This document shows, one piece after another, positions 23,411-33,200 of a stretch of DNA of 36,507 nt. Both the position numbers and the translations under genes were made by a program. This DNA is from Candidatus Gastranaerophilales bacterium (GTDB lineage Bacteria; Cyanobacteriota; Vampirovibrionia; Gastranaerophilales; Gastranaerophilaceae): assembly GCA_944323115.1 (NCBI GenBank), contig CALURG010000081.1:1-36507 (forward strand), in the 5' to 3' direction. The notes beneath the pieces are model-generated. The model was not told the DNA's origin and ran no database searches. It saw nothing but the letters and a program-made list of their open reading frames with translations. Each line of letters starts with the position of its first letter. The first letter of the stretch is position 1.

Positions 23411-24214
23411 ATGAGCAATATCGATACAACTAAACTGTTAGAACAAATAAAAGAATTACCGGCAATGCCGAATGTTATAGTAAAAGCACTCGGTATCATA
23501 AAAGACGATATGTCCGGAACGAAAGAACTGTCAGATATCATGGCATATGACCAGGCATTGACTTCGCAGGTGCTGAAACTGGTAAATTCTGCATATTACG
23601 GATTTGCACAGGAAATTACATCGGTGAACAAAGCTCTTGCACTGCTTGGTATGACACAGACCAGAAATATAATTATTGCAGTTGCTATGAAACCCATGCT
23701 TACCTCTCAAGGCGGAAGAGATATGTGGAAGCACTCCCTGAGATGCGGTGTAGCGGCTGAGTATCTTGCTGAAAAAACAGGTATTGTTGACACGGCAGAT
23801 GCTTTTACAATCGGTTTTTTGCACGATATAGGCAAAATACTTTTGAACATTGCTGATACAATGACTTATCAAAAAGTCAGAACTATGGTGAAAAACGGTC
23901 AGGACATTATTGATGCGGAAAACGAAATGTTTGAAACAAACCATGCCGATCTGGGATTTTTGCTTGCAAAGAAATGGAAGCTATCAGTACTTTTGGCAAA
24001 TTGTATAAAATATCACCATGACCCAATGTCATCATCTATGTCTCAAGTTAGTACACTTGCATATTTGGCAAACAAAATATCTCATGATGAACCGGATTTG
24101 TTTGATGAAGAAATGGTCAAAGAACAACTTGGTTTGGAAGTCAGCCAAATAATGACGTATAGAGATGAAATACAGGAAAAAAGCAATGTATTATTCTCGA
24201 CATTAAATGCATAA
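23411..24214 (+). CDS. HDOD domain signalling protein
   Basis: A 267-residue protein made of one HDOD domain (about 14-215) and a short tail. PAMPNV and LVNSAYYGF at the start, then FLHDIGKILLN (H138-D139), E172 with NHADLGFLLAKKW, and YHHDP (201-205) are the family signatures. The HD pair is kept here, although HDOD proteins are usually thought to lack phosphohydrolase activity and to work as regulatory scaffolds. The frame opens at 23357 inside ftsX, but ATG 23411 starts just after the ftsX stop codon, with AGG about ten bases upstream. Linkage to ftsEX suggests a role tied to division or wall synthesis, which is inference only. Confidence 0.88.
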   Translation: MSNIDTTKLLEQIKELPAMPNVIVKALGIIKDDMSGTKELSDIMAYDQALTSQVLKLVNSAYYGFAQEITSVNKALALLGMTQTRNIIIAVAMKPMLTSQGGRDMWKHSLRCGVAAEYLAEKTGIVDTADAFTIGFLHDIGKILLNIADTMTYQKVRTMVKNGQDIIDAENEMFETNHADLGFLLAKKWKLSVLLANCIKYHHDPMSSSMSQVSTLAYLANKISHDEPDLFDEEMVKEQLGLEVSQIMTYRDEIQEKSNVLFSTLNA

Positions 24215-24250
24215 TTACTTAAAAATTACGAGAACAGAGAGGATTTTAAG

Positions 24251-24892
24251 ATGAATAAAAAATCTGCATTCACATTGGCTGAAGCACTTCTGGCATTAAC
24301 AATGATTGGGGTAATTGCAGCAATGACGATACCCGGTCTTAGAGAATATTCTCAAGAGCTTGAATATGTTGCATCCGCAAAGAAATCTTATTCTGTTGCT
24401 CAGGCTGCTACTACTACACTGGAGGCGACTTATGGTGATTCAAAATGGTGGAATTGGAGCAGTACAAAACAGGTAAATGACAGATACAAAACTGTTATGA
24501 ACCAAGCTGATTTTGACTATTCATATGATATTACATATTTGGACGGACAAGCTTTTGAAACGGTAAGCAATACAAACTGGTTTCAAACTACTGACGGCAT
24601 GATTTGGAGAACAAAAACGTATACAAACACAAAGGGTGCCTATGGGGCAATTTATGTGGATACAAACGGTGAAAACCTTCCAAATGTTGTAGGCGTCGAT
24701 GTTATGGGGTTTGTTGTGACAAACGATGGCGTGTATCCTTTTGATGACGGCTTGCATGATGACAATTCAGAATGGGGTTGCACTTATTACGTAATCCAAA
24801 AGGGCAAGATGCCTTGGATTAATAATCCTGCGTATACCAGCTGTGCGAATGCATCTAATGAGTTGAAAGCATCTGCCGGCTCTAAACCATAA
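24251..24892 (+). CDS. Type IV pilin-like / pseudopilin protein
   Basis: A 213-residue protein with prepilin N-terminus: MNKKSA then F7 (A|F cleavage), glutamate at mature position 5 (E11) and a hydrophobic helix to about residue 29 that ends in a proline. The C-terminal domain has D137-x-NGxxxPNxxGxD150, shared with the pilin at 4947, and two cysteines (C177, C198). The middle is rich in Trp and Tyr (SKWWNWS). GAGAGGATTTTAAG precedes the ATG. It stands between the HDOD gene and a ROK kinase without assembly genes, which suggests scattered minor pilins or pseudopilins served by one machine elsewhere. Confidence 0.8.
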   Translation: MNKKSAFTLAEALLALTMIGVIAAMTIPGLREYSQELEYVASAKKSYSVAQAATTTLEATYGDSKWWNWSSTKQVNDRYKTVMNQADFDYSYDITYLDGQAFETVSNTNWFQTTDGMIWRTKTYTNTKGAYGAIYVDTNGENLPNVVGVDVMGFVVTNDGVYPFDDGLHDDNSEWGCTYYVIQKGKMPWINNPAYTSCANASNELKASAGSKP

Positions 24893-25048
24893 TATTTGTT
24901 ATGCTTTTTTAGCAGGCTAATATTTTGTGAATTAGGCTGTAGAATATTTAGTGTTTTATCGTTTCAAACAGTTATTTAATGTTTGATGTTAGTTTTGCTC
25001 GTGATATTATAGTTTTGGTAGTTAGTCCAGATATACGGGAATTTAAAA

Positions 25049-26008
25049 ATGTTTGAAAAATACAGAGTCGGAGTAGATATTGGCGGAACAAACGTAAAAA
25101 TTGCACTTGTTGACAAAAAAGGAGAGATTTCTCATCCAAAAACTGTTCCCACACGTGCCGAGATGGGATATGAATACACTGTCAGCAATATTACACAGTG
25201 CATAAAGGATTTGTTGGCTGAAGCTAAGCTTTCAACAAATGATATTGAAGGCATCGGTTTTGGTTTTCCGGGACAGATTGACTGTGACAAAGGAATAGTC
25301 AGAATTTTACCGAATATTCCCGGCTGGATAGACGTTCCTATAGCAGAAATTATGCAAAAAGAGTTTAATGTGCCGGTAAAAGTTGACAATGATGTACGTT
25401 GTATGGCACTTGCCGAGTTAAACTACGGTGCAGGCAAAGGCTGCAAAAATCTTATTTGTATAACTGTTGGGACAGGTATTGGTTCCGGCCTTGTTATTAA
25501 CGGAAAACTTGTGAGAGGAGCCAGCAATGCCGCCGGTGAAATAGGGCACATAAAAATGGAGATGCACAACGGCCACCTCTGCGGCTGCGGTGATACGGGA
25601 TGTTTTGAGGCTTATGTCTCAGGTCCGTCAATTGTTGCTATGGCAAAAGATTATGTAAAAGGCGGAAAAAGTGCAAAGTTTAGAGAAATAGCCGGTTCTA
25701 CTGCTGCTATTACTCCTGCTATTGTTTGTCAGGCTGCACAGCAGGGAGATGTTGTGGCTAAGAAAATTTTTGAAAGGATGGGTGAATATTTAGGAATAGG
25801 TTTGGCCAGTGTCGTGAACCTTCTAAACCCTGAAAAAATTGTTGTTGGCGGAGGGGTTGCCGATGCCGGAACTATTCTTTTTGATCCTTTAAGAAAAACA
25901 TTGAAAGACAGAGCAATGCCTATCCAGGCAGATGCAGTTGAAGTCGTTCCTGCTCAACTGGGCAATACGGCCGGTTTGATAGGGGCAAGCCTTTTGATAG
26001 ACAATTAA
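25049..26008 (+). CDS. ROK-family sugar kinase (glucokinase-like)
   Basis: The 319 residues match ROK-family glucokinases, which phosphorylate glucose or related hexoses with ATP in the cytoplasm. The ATP-binding start is GVDIGGTNVKIALVD (8-22), the catalytic aspartate is D115 (VDNDVRCMALAE), and sugar and zinc contacts are E164, H167 (GEIGHI) with C178, C180 and C185 of CGCGDTGCFE. No DNA-binding N-terminus is present, so it is a kinase and not a ROK repressor. GGGA lies about eleven bases before the ATG. Substrate choice between glucose, N-acetylglucosamine or N-acetylmannosamine is not settled by the sequence. The 156 bases before it hold nothing I recognise. Confidence 0.88.
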   Translation: MFEKYRVGVDIGGTNVKIALVDKKGEISHPKTVPTRAEMGYEYTVSNITQCIKDLLAEAKLSTNDIEGIGFGFPGQIDCDKGIVRILPNIPGWIDVPIAEIMQKEFNVPVKVDNDVRCMALAELNYGAGKGCKNLICITVGTGIGSGLVINGKLVRGASNAAGEIGHIKMEMHNGHLCGCGDTGCFEAYVSGPSIVAMAKDYVKGGKSAKFREIAGSTAAITPAIVCQAAQQGDVVAKKIFERMGEYLGIGLASVVNLLNPEKIVVGGGVADAGTILFDPLRKTLKDRAMPIQADAVEVVPAQLGNTAGLIGASLLIDN

Positions 26009-26036
26009 TTTGGCTTTTTAACTTTATTAATTTTCT

Positions 26037-26066
26037 TTGATTAATGAAAAATCATCATGTTACAAT
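26037..26066 (+). promoter_or_regulatory. holA promoter giving a leaderless mRNA
   Basis: TTGATT (26037-26042), an 18-base spacer and TACAAT (26061-26066) with TGT before it (TGTTACAAT, an extended -10). The ATG at 26073 begins seven bases downstream, where transcription should start. No ribosome-binding site is present. Confidence 0.6.
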
Positions 26067-26072
26067 GTAATT

Positions 26073-27044
26073 ATGCTGTATTTTTTCTATGGACAGGAAG
26101 AATTTTTGATTGAACTTGAGCTTCAAAAGCTTAAGTCAAAAGTTGTGGACAAAGCATTTGCAGCAACAAATTGCCGAATGTATGACAATCCTAAATTTCA
26201 AGAGCTGGTTGATATATTGCGTACACCGTCTTTGATGTTCGGAAATGTATTTGCTGTTATAAATTGTAAGAAATATTTTTTTGATATAAAAGGGAAAATT
26301 AATTTTGACGATAAAGAACTTAAAGAGATTGAAGCATGCATCCAAACTATGCCGGAAACTTTGCATATAGCTTTTGTTTGTGAGATTGACAGAGATTCAA
26401 CAAAAAAAATAGATACAAGAAGAAAATTGTATAAAATTTTGGATAAATATGCACAATCAAAAGAATTTCCAGAATTTAAATCTTACCAAAAAGAACTTGC
26501 TTCCTGGATTCAAAAACAATCAAAGTCAAAGGATATTTTTCTGTCATCAGATGTAACACAATTTTTGATAGAAAGACTAGGTACAAATCTCAGGGTTATC
26601 AACAATGAACTGGACAAGTTGAAATTGGCGATATATCCTGTTAAAGCGGTAAAAAAAGAAGACATAAAAAATGTTTGCAACTCTTCGGAAGATATTTTTG
26701 TTTTAACTGATTATATTTTAAACGGGGAAAAGGATAAAGCCATACTCGAGTTTCAAAAACTGTGTACAAACAAGCATTATCTTGAAATACTTGCGGTGTT
26801 GCAAACAAATTTTTCAAGATTTGCGAGTATAAAAGTAGATTCTGTCAACAAAACACCTATGGAAATTGCTTCAAAACACCATTTATCGGAATTTATCGTG
26901 AAAAAACAACTGGAAAAATTGAAAAAAATACAGATGGATAGGATAACAGAAATCAGAAAAAATCTTATGGAAGCAGAATACAGAGTGAAAACAGGAGAAA
27001 TGGCTTTTTATGAACTGCCTGTTGAGTTGGCTCTGCTGTCTTAG
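26073..27044 (+). CDS. holA: DNA polymerase III subunit delta
   Basis: The delta subunit of the clamp loader opens the beta sliding clamp. The 323 residues begin MLYFFYGQEEFLIELELQKLK, the usual HolA start (YG-E-x-x-L), and the C-terminal domain has the KKQLEKLKKIQMDRITEI...GEMAFYELP pattern. An earlier frame start (26037) overlaps the -35 box and is rejected. holB follows 35 bases later, so both clamp-loader subunits are expressed together. The match is by pattern and context; sequence conservation in this family is low. Confidence 0.88.
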   Translation: MLYFFYGQEEFLIELELQKLKSKVVDKAFAATNCRMYDNPKFQELVDILRTPSLMFGNVFAVINCKKYFFDIKGKINFDDKELKEIEACIQTMPETLHIAFVCEIDRDSTKKIDTRRKLYKILDKYAQSKEFPEFKSYQKELASWIQKQSKSKDIFLSSDVTQFLIERLGTNLRVINNELDKLKLAIYPVKAVKKEDIKNVCNSSEDIFVLTDYILNGEKDKAILEFQKLCTNKHYLEILAVLQTNFSRFASIKVDSVNKTPMEIASKHHLSEFIVKKQLEKLKKIQMDRITEIRKNLMEAEYRVKTGEMAFYELPVELALLS

Positions 27045-27079
27045 GAATTATAAAAAATTTAAAGAGAACAATAAGCAAA

Positions 27080-28024
27080 ATGTTTCATCCGATTTTTAAG
27101 AGAAAATTTGAATATTTTACAAACTACTTTGAGGCGGCGTTAAAAAACCAAAAGCATAGCTTCCCTCAATCATTAGTCTTGTATGGGCAGGATATTTTTG
27201 CACAGTATTACCTTGCAATGGAAATTTCTAGACAGCTAAACTGTCTGAAAGACGGGGATTATAACTGCGATTGCTTAAACTGTAACTGGATAAGAAACAA
27301 TCAGCATCCCGCAATGATGACAATTTCTAAAAATGACAACAAACCGTCTGATGATACATCAACCAAAGTTATTTCAATAAAACAAACTCTGATGATAAAT
27401 AACAGCCTGATAAATTCATCTGATTATTACAGAGTGTTTATTTTTTGTGACTCGCAAATATCAAAACCCTCACAAAGTTTTGAAAAAAATATTAAAGATT
27501 TTTGTGAACTCAGGTTTAAATTTCCGCAAGAAGACTGGCAGCCACTGCCTTTAAACAGAGAAGTGCTGATAGAAGCATCGGCAAATTCTCTTTTGAAGTC
27601 AATTGAAGAGCCGCCTGAACGCACTCTTTTTATTTTTTTGACGGAAGACAAAGAAGATATCATAGAGACGATAATTTCTCGTTCACAGTGTTTTTATATT
27701 CCTTCTTTCAACAAAGAAAATTACGAAACGGAATATATAAATTTTGTTTTTGAACAATATCCCTGTATGAAAAAGACGGATATTATCAATATTGCAGAAT
27801 CATTGTTAAATACGATGCAGGAAAATGATTTGAAAACTGAATACGTTTTGGATTGTATGGAATTTTATCTTGTTGATATGATAAAAAGAAATCTCGACAA
27901 CAAACTTTTGGTTCAAAAAATAAAAAAAGATATTTTAAAGATTCAACATGCAAAAAAACAAGCGAATGCTTACATAAAACCGCAGCTTATTATAGAAAAT
28001 CTGCTTTTTTCATTTTGTGTATAA
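27080..28024 (+). CDS. holB: DNA polymerase III subunit delta'
   Basis: The stator of the clamp loader, 314 residues. It has FPQSLVLYGQ in the place of the P-loop without a GKT motif (delta' often does not bind ATP), a four-cysteine zinc module (C-x7-C-x-C-x2-C, CLKDGDYNCDCLNC), ASANSLLKSIEEPPERTLFIFLT and the SRSQCF motif (usually SRCQ) whose arginine contacts the ATP site of a neighbouring subunit. The insertion around LINSSDYYRVFIFCD...EDWQPLPLN is longer than in E. coli. It follows holA and ends before a strong bidirectional terminator. Confidence 0.9.
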   Translation: MFHPIFKRKFEYFTNYFEAALKNQKHSFPQSLVLYGQDIFAQYYLAMEISRQLNCLKDGDYNCDCLNCNWIRNNQHPAMMTISKNDNKPSDDTSTKVISIKQTLMINNSLINSSDYYRVFIFCDSQISKPSQSFEKNIKDFCELRFKFPQEDWQPLPLNREVLIEASANSLLKSIEEPPERTLFIFLTEDKEDIIETIISRSQCFYIPSFNKENYETEYINFVFEQYPCMKKTDIINIAESLLNTMQENDLKTEYVLDCMEFYLVDMIKRNLDNKLLVQKIKKDILKIQHAKKQANAYIKPQLIIENLLFSFCV

Positions 28025-28055
28025 TTTTTAAATTAAAAGTTATTTTTTTATACAA

Positions 28056-28084
28056 AAAAGCTTTCCTTGTAAAGGAAAGCTTTT
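28056..28084. terminator. Bidirectional terminator between holB and tsf
   Basis: AAAAGCTTTCCTT (28056-28068) and AAGGAAAGCTTTT (28072-28084) form a perfect 13-bp stem with a 3-base loop, flanked by A/T runs on both sides, between two convergent genes. Confidence 0.85.
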
Positions 28085-28107
28085 GTTAACTGCAAAATTT
28101 TAATTGG

Positions 28108-28980
28108 TTATTTGCCTGCCATTTGGCTTGCTACTTCTTCAGCAAAATTGTCTTGTCTTTTTTCAAGACCTTCACCGAGTACGTAACGGACAAAAGATTT
28201 TACTTGCAATTTGCCTTCAATCAATTGAGCAACTGTTTGGTCAGGATTTTTAACAAACGGTTGTTCAAGAAGACATCTTGAAGCCATAAGTTTGTTGATT
28301 CTGCCTTCAACAATTTTTGCTCTGATATTTTCAGGTTTCTTGGCAAGGTCTTCTTTTCCCATTTCGATTCTTGTTTCTTCATCGATAACGGATTGAGGAA
28401 TTTCTTCTCTTGAAACAAATTCCGGAGCATTAGAAGCAATGTGCAAGCAGATATCTTTTTCCATAACTTCATCAGCTTTGTCTGTATTTAACAATACACC
28501 GATTTTACCGTTGTGAATGTATGTAGCGGGATTGCCTTCAACAAGTTCAAATCTTCTTACTGTAATTTTTTCACCTATAGTAGCAATTTTTTCTTTGATG
28601 ATATCTTCGATTTTTTTGCCGCATCCGCACACTGTGCAAGTAGAAGCAAGCAATTCTTCAACAGAAGCAGGTTTTATTGCTACAATTTGTTTTGCAAGAT
28701 TTGAAACGAGTTCTTTGAATTCATCATTTTTTGCAACGAAGTCTGTTTCACAGTTTACTTCGATAATTGCACCTGTGCTTCCTTCAACATAAGAACCGAT
28801 TAAACCTTCAGCAGCGATTCTGCCCATTTTCTTTTCAGCGGAAGCAATACCTTTTTGTCTTAGGTATTCCATTGCTTTTTCCATATCACCATTGTTTTCA
28901 GTCAAAGCTTTTTTTGCATCGAGAATACCGGCACCGGTTTTTTCTCTAAGCTCTTTTACCATAGCAGCAGTTACTGTCAT
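28108..28980 (-). CDS. tsf: Elongation factor Ts
   Basis: Nucleotide exchange factor for EF-Tu. 290 residues, starting MTVTAAMVKELREKTGAG with the DAKKAL motif and the EF-Tu-contacting CETDFVAKN. Two core subdomains and the C-terminal module follow. A small cluster of cysteines (C115, C118, C120, in CTVCGCGKK) lies in the first core subdomain, where I recall none in well-studied EF-Ts proteins. GAGAGGAT precedes the ATG. It is downstream of rpsB with a terminator and a 165-base spacer in between. Confidence 0.97.
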   Translation of the reverse strand: MTVTAAMVKELREKTGAGILDAKKALTENNGDMEKAMEYLRQKGIASAEKKMGRIAAEGLIGSYVEGSTGAIIEVNCETDFVAKNDEFKELVSNLAKQIVAIKPASVEELLASTCTVCGCGKKIEDIIKEKIATIGEKITVRRFELVEGNPATYIHNGKIGVLLNTDKADEVMEKDICLHIASNAPEFVSREEIPQSVIDEETRIEMGKEDLAKKPENIRAKIVEGRINKLMASRCLLEQPFVKNPDQTVAQLIEGKLQVKSFVRYVLGEGLEKRQDNFAEEVASQMAGK

Positions 28981-29061
28981 AATTTTATCCTCTCTGTTTG
29001 TTTTTAATTTTAATGTTACCTTGAAATTGTTTCAGGTCTAACCAACACTCAAGAAATACTT

Positions 29062-29095
29062 TTCTCTCCGGTAATATGCCGAAACAAATTCAGCA
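29062..29095 (-). promoter_or_regulatory. rpsB-tsf spacer: shared motif and palindromic repeat
   Basis: TTCTCTCCGG (29062-29071) recurs in the rpsB leader at 29979-29988. Beside it, TGCCGAAACAAATTCAGCA (29077-29095) is a degenerate version of the palindromic repeat at 36060-36078. No promoter is clear. Confidence 0.35.
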
Positions 29096-29105
29096 TAATA
29101 ACTAG

Positions 29106-29138
29106 AAAAAGCAGGCAGGATAACCCGGCCTGCTTTTT
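29106..29138 (-). terminator. Intrinsic terminator after rpsB
   Basis: AAAAAGCAGGC (29106-29116) and GCCTGCTTTTT (29128-29138) form an 11-bp stem. On the minus strand the stem ends in TTTTT directly after rpsB, so many rpsB transcripts should stop here. tsf then depends on read-through or its own promoter. Confidence 0.8.
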
Positions 29139-29145
29139 AAATCAT

Positions 29146-29937
29146 TTAAGCTTCAGCCGGAGCTTCTTCTTTTGCTTCTTCAGCGGGAGTTTCTGTAACG
29201 CCTGCATCTTCAGCTTTAATTGTTTCAGCTTTAGCTCCTACAGCTTTGTTTTCTCTTAACTGTTTGCCTTCAAGAACGGCATCAGCAAGTTTTGAAGCAA
29301 TAAGTTTTATTGAACGAATTGCATCATCATTGCCCGGAATGATGTAATCAATTCCGTCCGGATTTGCGTTTGTATCAGCAAGACAAATTACTGGAATGTG
29401 CAATTTGTTAGCTTCTGCAATAGCAATATCTTCTTTTTTCTGGTCAACAACAAAGATAATATCAGGCATACCACGCATTTCTTTGATACCGCCTAATGTT
29501 TTTGACAATTTTTCGAGTTTTTTAGTCAATTGAACAACTTCTTTTTTCGGAAGTTTTTCAATATGACCTGAGTTTACAAACTCTTCAAGCTCTCTTAATT
29601 TGTTGACTCTGCCTCTTATTGTTTCAAAGTTAGTCAACAAACCGCCAAGCCATCTTCTGTTGATATAATACATTCCGCATCTTTGTGCTTCTTGTGCAAC
29701 TACTTCTGTAGCTTGTTTTTTTGTACCTACAAAAAGTACGTTTTTGCCTCTTGCTGCAAATTCTTTTACAATTTCGTATGCTTCATCCAATTTGTCAGAA
29801 GTTTTTCTCAAATCTAAAACATAGATTCCGTTTCTTGCACCGTAGATATACGGTTTCATTTTGGGGTTCCATCTTTGAGTCTGGTGTCCAAAGTGTACAC
29901 CTGCTTCAAGTAAATCAATCATTGATGCTACCGGCAT
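29146..29937 (-). CDS. rpsB: 30S ribosomal protein S2
   Basis: Small-subunit ribosomal protein. 263 residues, with [27 protein letters not shown] at the start, [10 protein letters not shown] and [12 protein letters not shown] motifs. The C-terminus has an acidic alanine/glutamate-rich tail of about 25 residues. The frame opens at 29967, but ATG 29937 has AAGGAGA six bases upstream. The order rpoC2-rpsB-tsf is as in red-algal plastid genomes as I remember them. Confidence 0.97.
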   Translation of the reverse strand: MPVASMIDLLEAGVHFGHQTQRWNPKMKPYIYGARNGIYVLDLRKTSDKLDEAYEIVKEFAARGKNVLFVGTKKQATEVVAQEAQRCGMYYINRRWLGGLLTNFETIRGRVNKLRELEEFVNSGHIEKLPKKEVVQLTKKLEKLSKTLGGIKEMRGMPDIIFVVDQKKEDIAIAEANKLHIPVICLADTNANPDGIDYIIPGNDDAIRSIKLIASKLADAVLEGKQLRENKAVGAKAETIKAEDAGVTETPAEEAKEEAPAEA

Positions 29938-30053
29938 CGTTTTCTCCTTTTCTATGGGCTTTAACATACTAGGAAGGGTTCTCTCCGGAAATTGTCTCCG
30001 GCCCCGACTGGTTCCGTCTAAAGTCCGATTACTGTACTACAATAAAAATTATA
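29938..30053 (-). promoter_or_regulatory. rpsB promoter and 5' leader
   Basis: On the minus strand TATAAT (30053-30048) would start transcription near 30041, leaving a leader of about 104 bases before rpsB. The leader contains a small CCGGA/TCCGG hairpin (about 29999-29984) and the repeated CCGGAGA. An S2-binding autoregulatory leader is possible; I do not recognise a named family. Confidence 0.4.
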
Positions 30054-30160
30054 ACCCAAACAAAATATAAAAAAACTCCGATAGTTTTTGCTATTTATAT
30101 TGCTTAACAATATCGATTATTTTAATGTTTTTATTCTTTAAAAAATATTCTTATATATAC

Positions 30161-30191
30161 AAAAAACGCCTCTTAAAAAGAGGCGTTTTTT
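30161..30191 (-). terminator. Intrinsic terminator after rpoC2
   Basis: AAAAAACGCCTCTT (30161-30174) and AAGAGGCGTTTTTT (30178-30191) form a perfect 14-bp stem with a 3-base loop, followed on the minus strand by T-rich sequence, 14 bases after the rpoC2 stop codon. It separates the rpo operon from rpsB. Confidence 0.88.
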
Positions 30192-30204
30192 TATTTTGAA
30201 TAAA

Positions 30205-33200
30205 TTATTCATCAATTGTGAAATCAGGAGCACCGAACATACCTTCAATTTCTTCCAATATAGCGGAAGGTTTGCGGGCATTGTTCTTTTGTGCGGCTCT
30301 TCTTTGAGCTTCTTTGTCCTTCTCTTCGGAAGCGTGAGTCAAGTGGTAGTAACCTGTACCGGCAGGAATCAATCTACCGATGATTACGTTTTCCTTAAGA
30401 CCTCTCAACATATCTTTCTTGCCGTCTACAGCTGCTTCTGTCAGGATTCTTGTAGTTTCCTGGAATGAAGCTGCTGAGATGAAGCTTTCTGTATTCAAAG
30501 AAGCCTTTGTGATACCGAGAAGCACAGGTTCATATGTAGCAGGCTGGCCTCCTGTTTCTTCTACCGCTTTGTTTTCTATTTCCAATGATTGAATTTCTAC
30601 CAGTTCACCGGGAAGAAGTTTTGTATCACCGGATTCTACGACTTTAACTTTCTTAGTCATTTGACGAACAATGATTTCAACGTGCTTGTCAGCAATTTCT
30701 ACACCTTGTGAGCGGTAAACTCTCTGTACTTCGTCTACAAGGTACTGCTGAGCAGCTTCAATACCGTTCAATCTGATAACATCGTGCGGGTTCAACGGAC
30801 CGCTGGTCAAAGGCTGGCCAACATGGATTTTTTGTTTGTCCTGAACAATGATGTTTGAATCAATTGGATATTTGATTTCTGTTCTGCCATTTTCGTTTAC
30901 GAGATAAAGTCTCGGTACATCGTCTTCGATTTCGATTTCAGCAACTGCATCAAATTCTGCAAGTATAGCTGAATCTTTCGGTTTACGACCTTCAAGAAGT
31001 TCTTCAACTCTCGGAAGACCCTGAACGATGTCACCTGTTTTTTGTCTTTCAAATACAAGGTTTGCAAGCATATCGCCTCTGAGTACAAGAGAACCGGATT
31101 CTACCTGCAACATTGTACCGGGACTGATTAAGTACGGACGTCCGATACGAACGGTTACTGAATCTTTGCCCGCAGCAACAATTTTACCTGAAGTCGGTGA
31201 TGTTTCTCCGCTTTCTGAAATTACTCCGTCGCGTCTTACAAAGTCGCCTTCTTTAACAACAGGTTTTGTTTTGAGCTTTATTGTTTGTTCAACATTGTCA
31301 GAAATCAAGAGTAATCTTCTCAGATCTTCTTTGTCTGATTTTATGCTTGCAATACCGTCGTTAACGGCAAGTACCTGAGTTTTTGCAACAGGCTCTTTCG
31401 GTGCAATAGTCTGGCCGTCTTCAACAAGCAATTCTGTTTGAAGAGAAGATTTATTTGTACCTTCAACTTCACGTCTTACAATCAATGTTTCAAGTACAAC
31501 AACCTTTAATGCATTGTCTTTTGTCATTTCAACCATACCTTTTAAATGGCTCAAATAACCTTGCATTTGAAGAACAAGACTTGTTCTTGTCAAAGTAGCA
31601 CCGTCAAGGTTTCTTACTCTCGCACCGTCTTTATACTGAAGCTGTGTAACAGGAACGATGCTGATAGCTTCATCTGTACTTTCAAATTCAATACTTACTG
31701 ATTTGGGTTTGATATCAAACTGTTGTACCGGTCTGATAAGTATTTGTACAGGTTTATTAGCAATAGCATCTTCGTCCAGAGAAGTTACATCTATTTCTTC
31801 ATCAAGATCATCTATTTCTAAATTGTCGTTGTCAGACTCTAAAATTGTAACAATTGAAGTTTGTTTAGCTTTTATTTTTCCTGCAATAACAGTGCCGGCT
31901 TCAACAACTTCGCCTTCTTCAACTTTGAGGTCGCCGATTGAATCCAATGTGTGGATTTCACCGGGTCTTACAACAACTTCGTGAATAATATCATTGAATT
32001 CTTTGATTTCGACAATACCGTCAATGTGGGTATAAAGGTCTTTTACAACTTCCGTACCGGCAGTAACAAATGTATTGTTTTCAACCATTTTCAATGTAAC
32101 ATCTTTACTGATTTGATGTACTTCTTCAGGGATAAAGATAACGGAACCTGGTTTTGTGATAATTTGGTTGTCATCAACTTCAATACCCTGATATCTGATT
32201 TCACCTGATGAAGAAACTGCATATTCGTCATCAATCAGCTCTGCTATAATCATTCCGTTTTCAACAGAAGTATCAGCAGGAGATTTTACAATATATTTTT
32301 CACCTGTTGATTCAACTGTCCAGAATTGTTCTTTCTTTGTTGTTTCAAAAGTCGCATTTGAAGGGGCAATTGAAGCAATTACAATTGTCAATTCTTTACC
32401 TTGAACAATTTTCTTAATCTTTTTGCCTTCAAATTTAACTTCTTCCACTACCAGATTTTCACCAACTCTAACTTCACCGCCGTGTTCAGAAGAGATGTGA
32501 GTTTCTGCAAGTTTTTCACCGGTTTTGATTTTTTGGCCGTCTTTAACAAGAATTTTTGAACCGCCGGGCAGGTTATAAACGTCACCGCCTAATACCCATA
32601 CAATACCGTTTTTGTTTGCAGTTCTTGAAACGTTGCCCTGTCTGTCTTTCTTTTCATCGGCAACAAAATCTTCAAAGAATACTTCACCTGACAAATCAGA
32701 GTTGATATCTTTTGTAGCTTTTTCTGTCAAACGGCTGCCGTCTCCCGATGAAGCCGGTTCAAACTCTGCTATCTGGTCGCCTTTTTTGAGTTTCATTCCG
32801 TTTACGACAAACATTTTTGCACCTGTCGGAATGTGGTATTTTCTGGTCATTTTGGCACCTTTAACTTCAAGGTCGCCTTCTTGAATATTGACCTGAACAA
32901 TATCACCGTGACGTGTTCTCATTTCTTTTGTTTTAAGTTTTGAGACAACTTCACCGTCAATATCGGCATCAATATGCTTCATAGCACCTGAACCTTTGAA
33001 TACACCGCCTGTGTGGAATGTTCTCATTGTAAGCTGTGTACCGGGTTCACCGATTGACTGAGCGGCAATAATACCGATTGCTTCACCAACATCAACCATT
33101 TTTTGTGTGGTCATTGCCCAGCCGTAGCATTTGCGGCATACACCGTATTCCAAAGCACAGGTCAATGCTGAACGGACTTTGAGTTCATGAATTTCAATAG

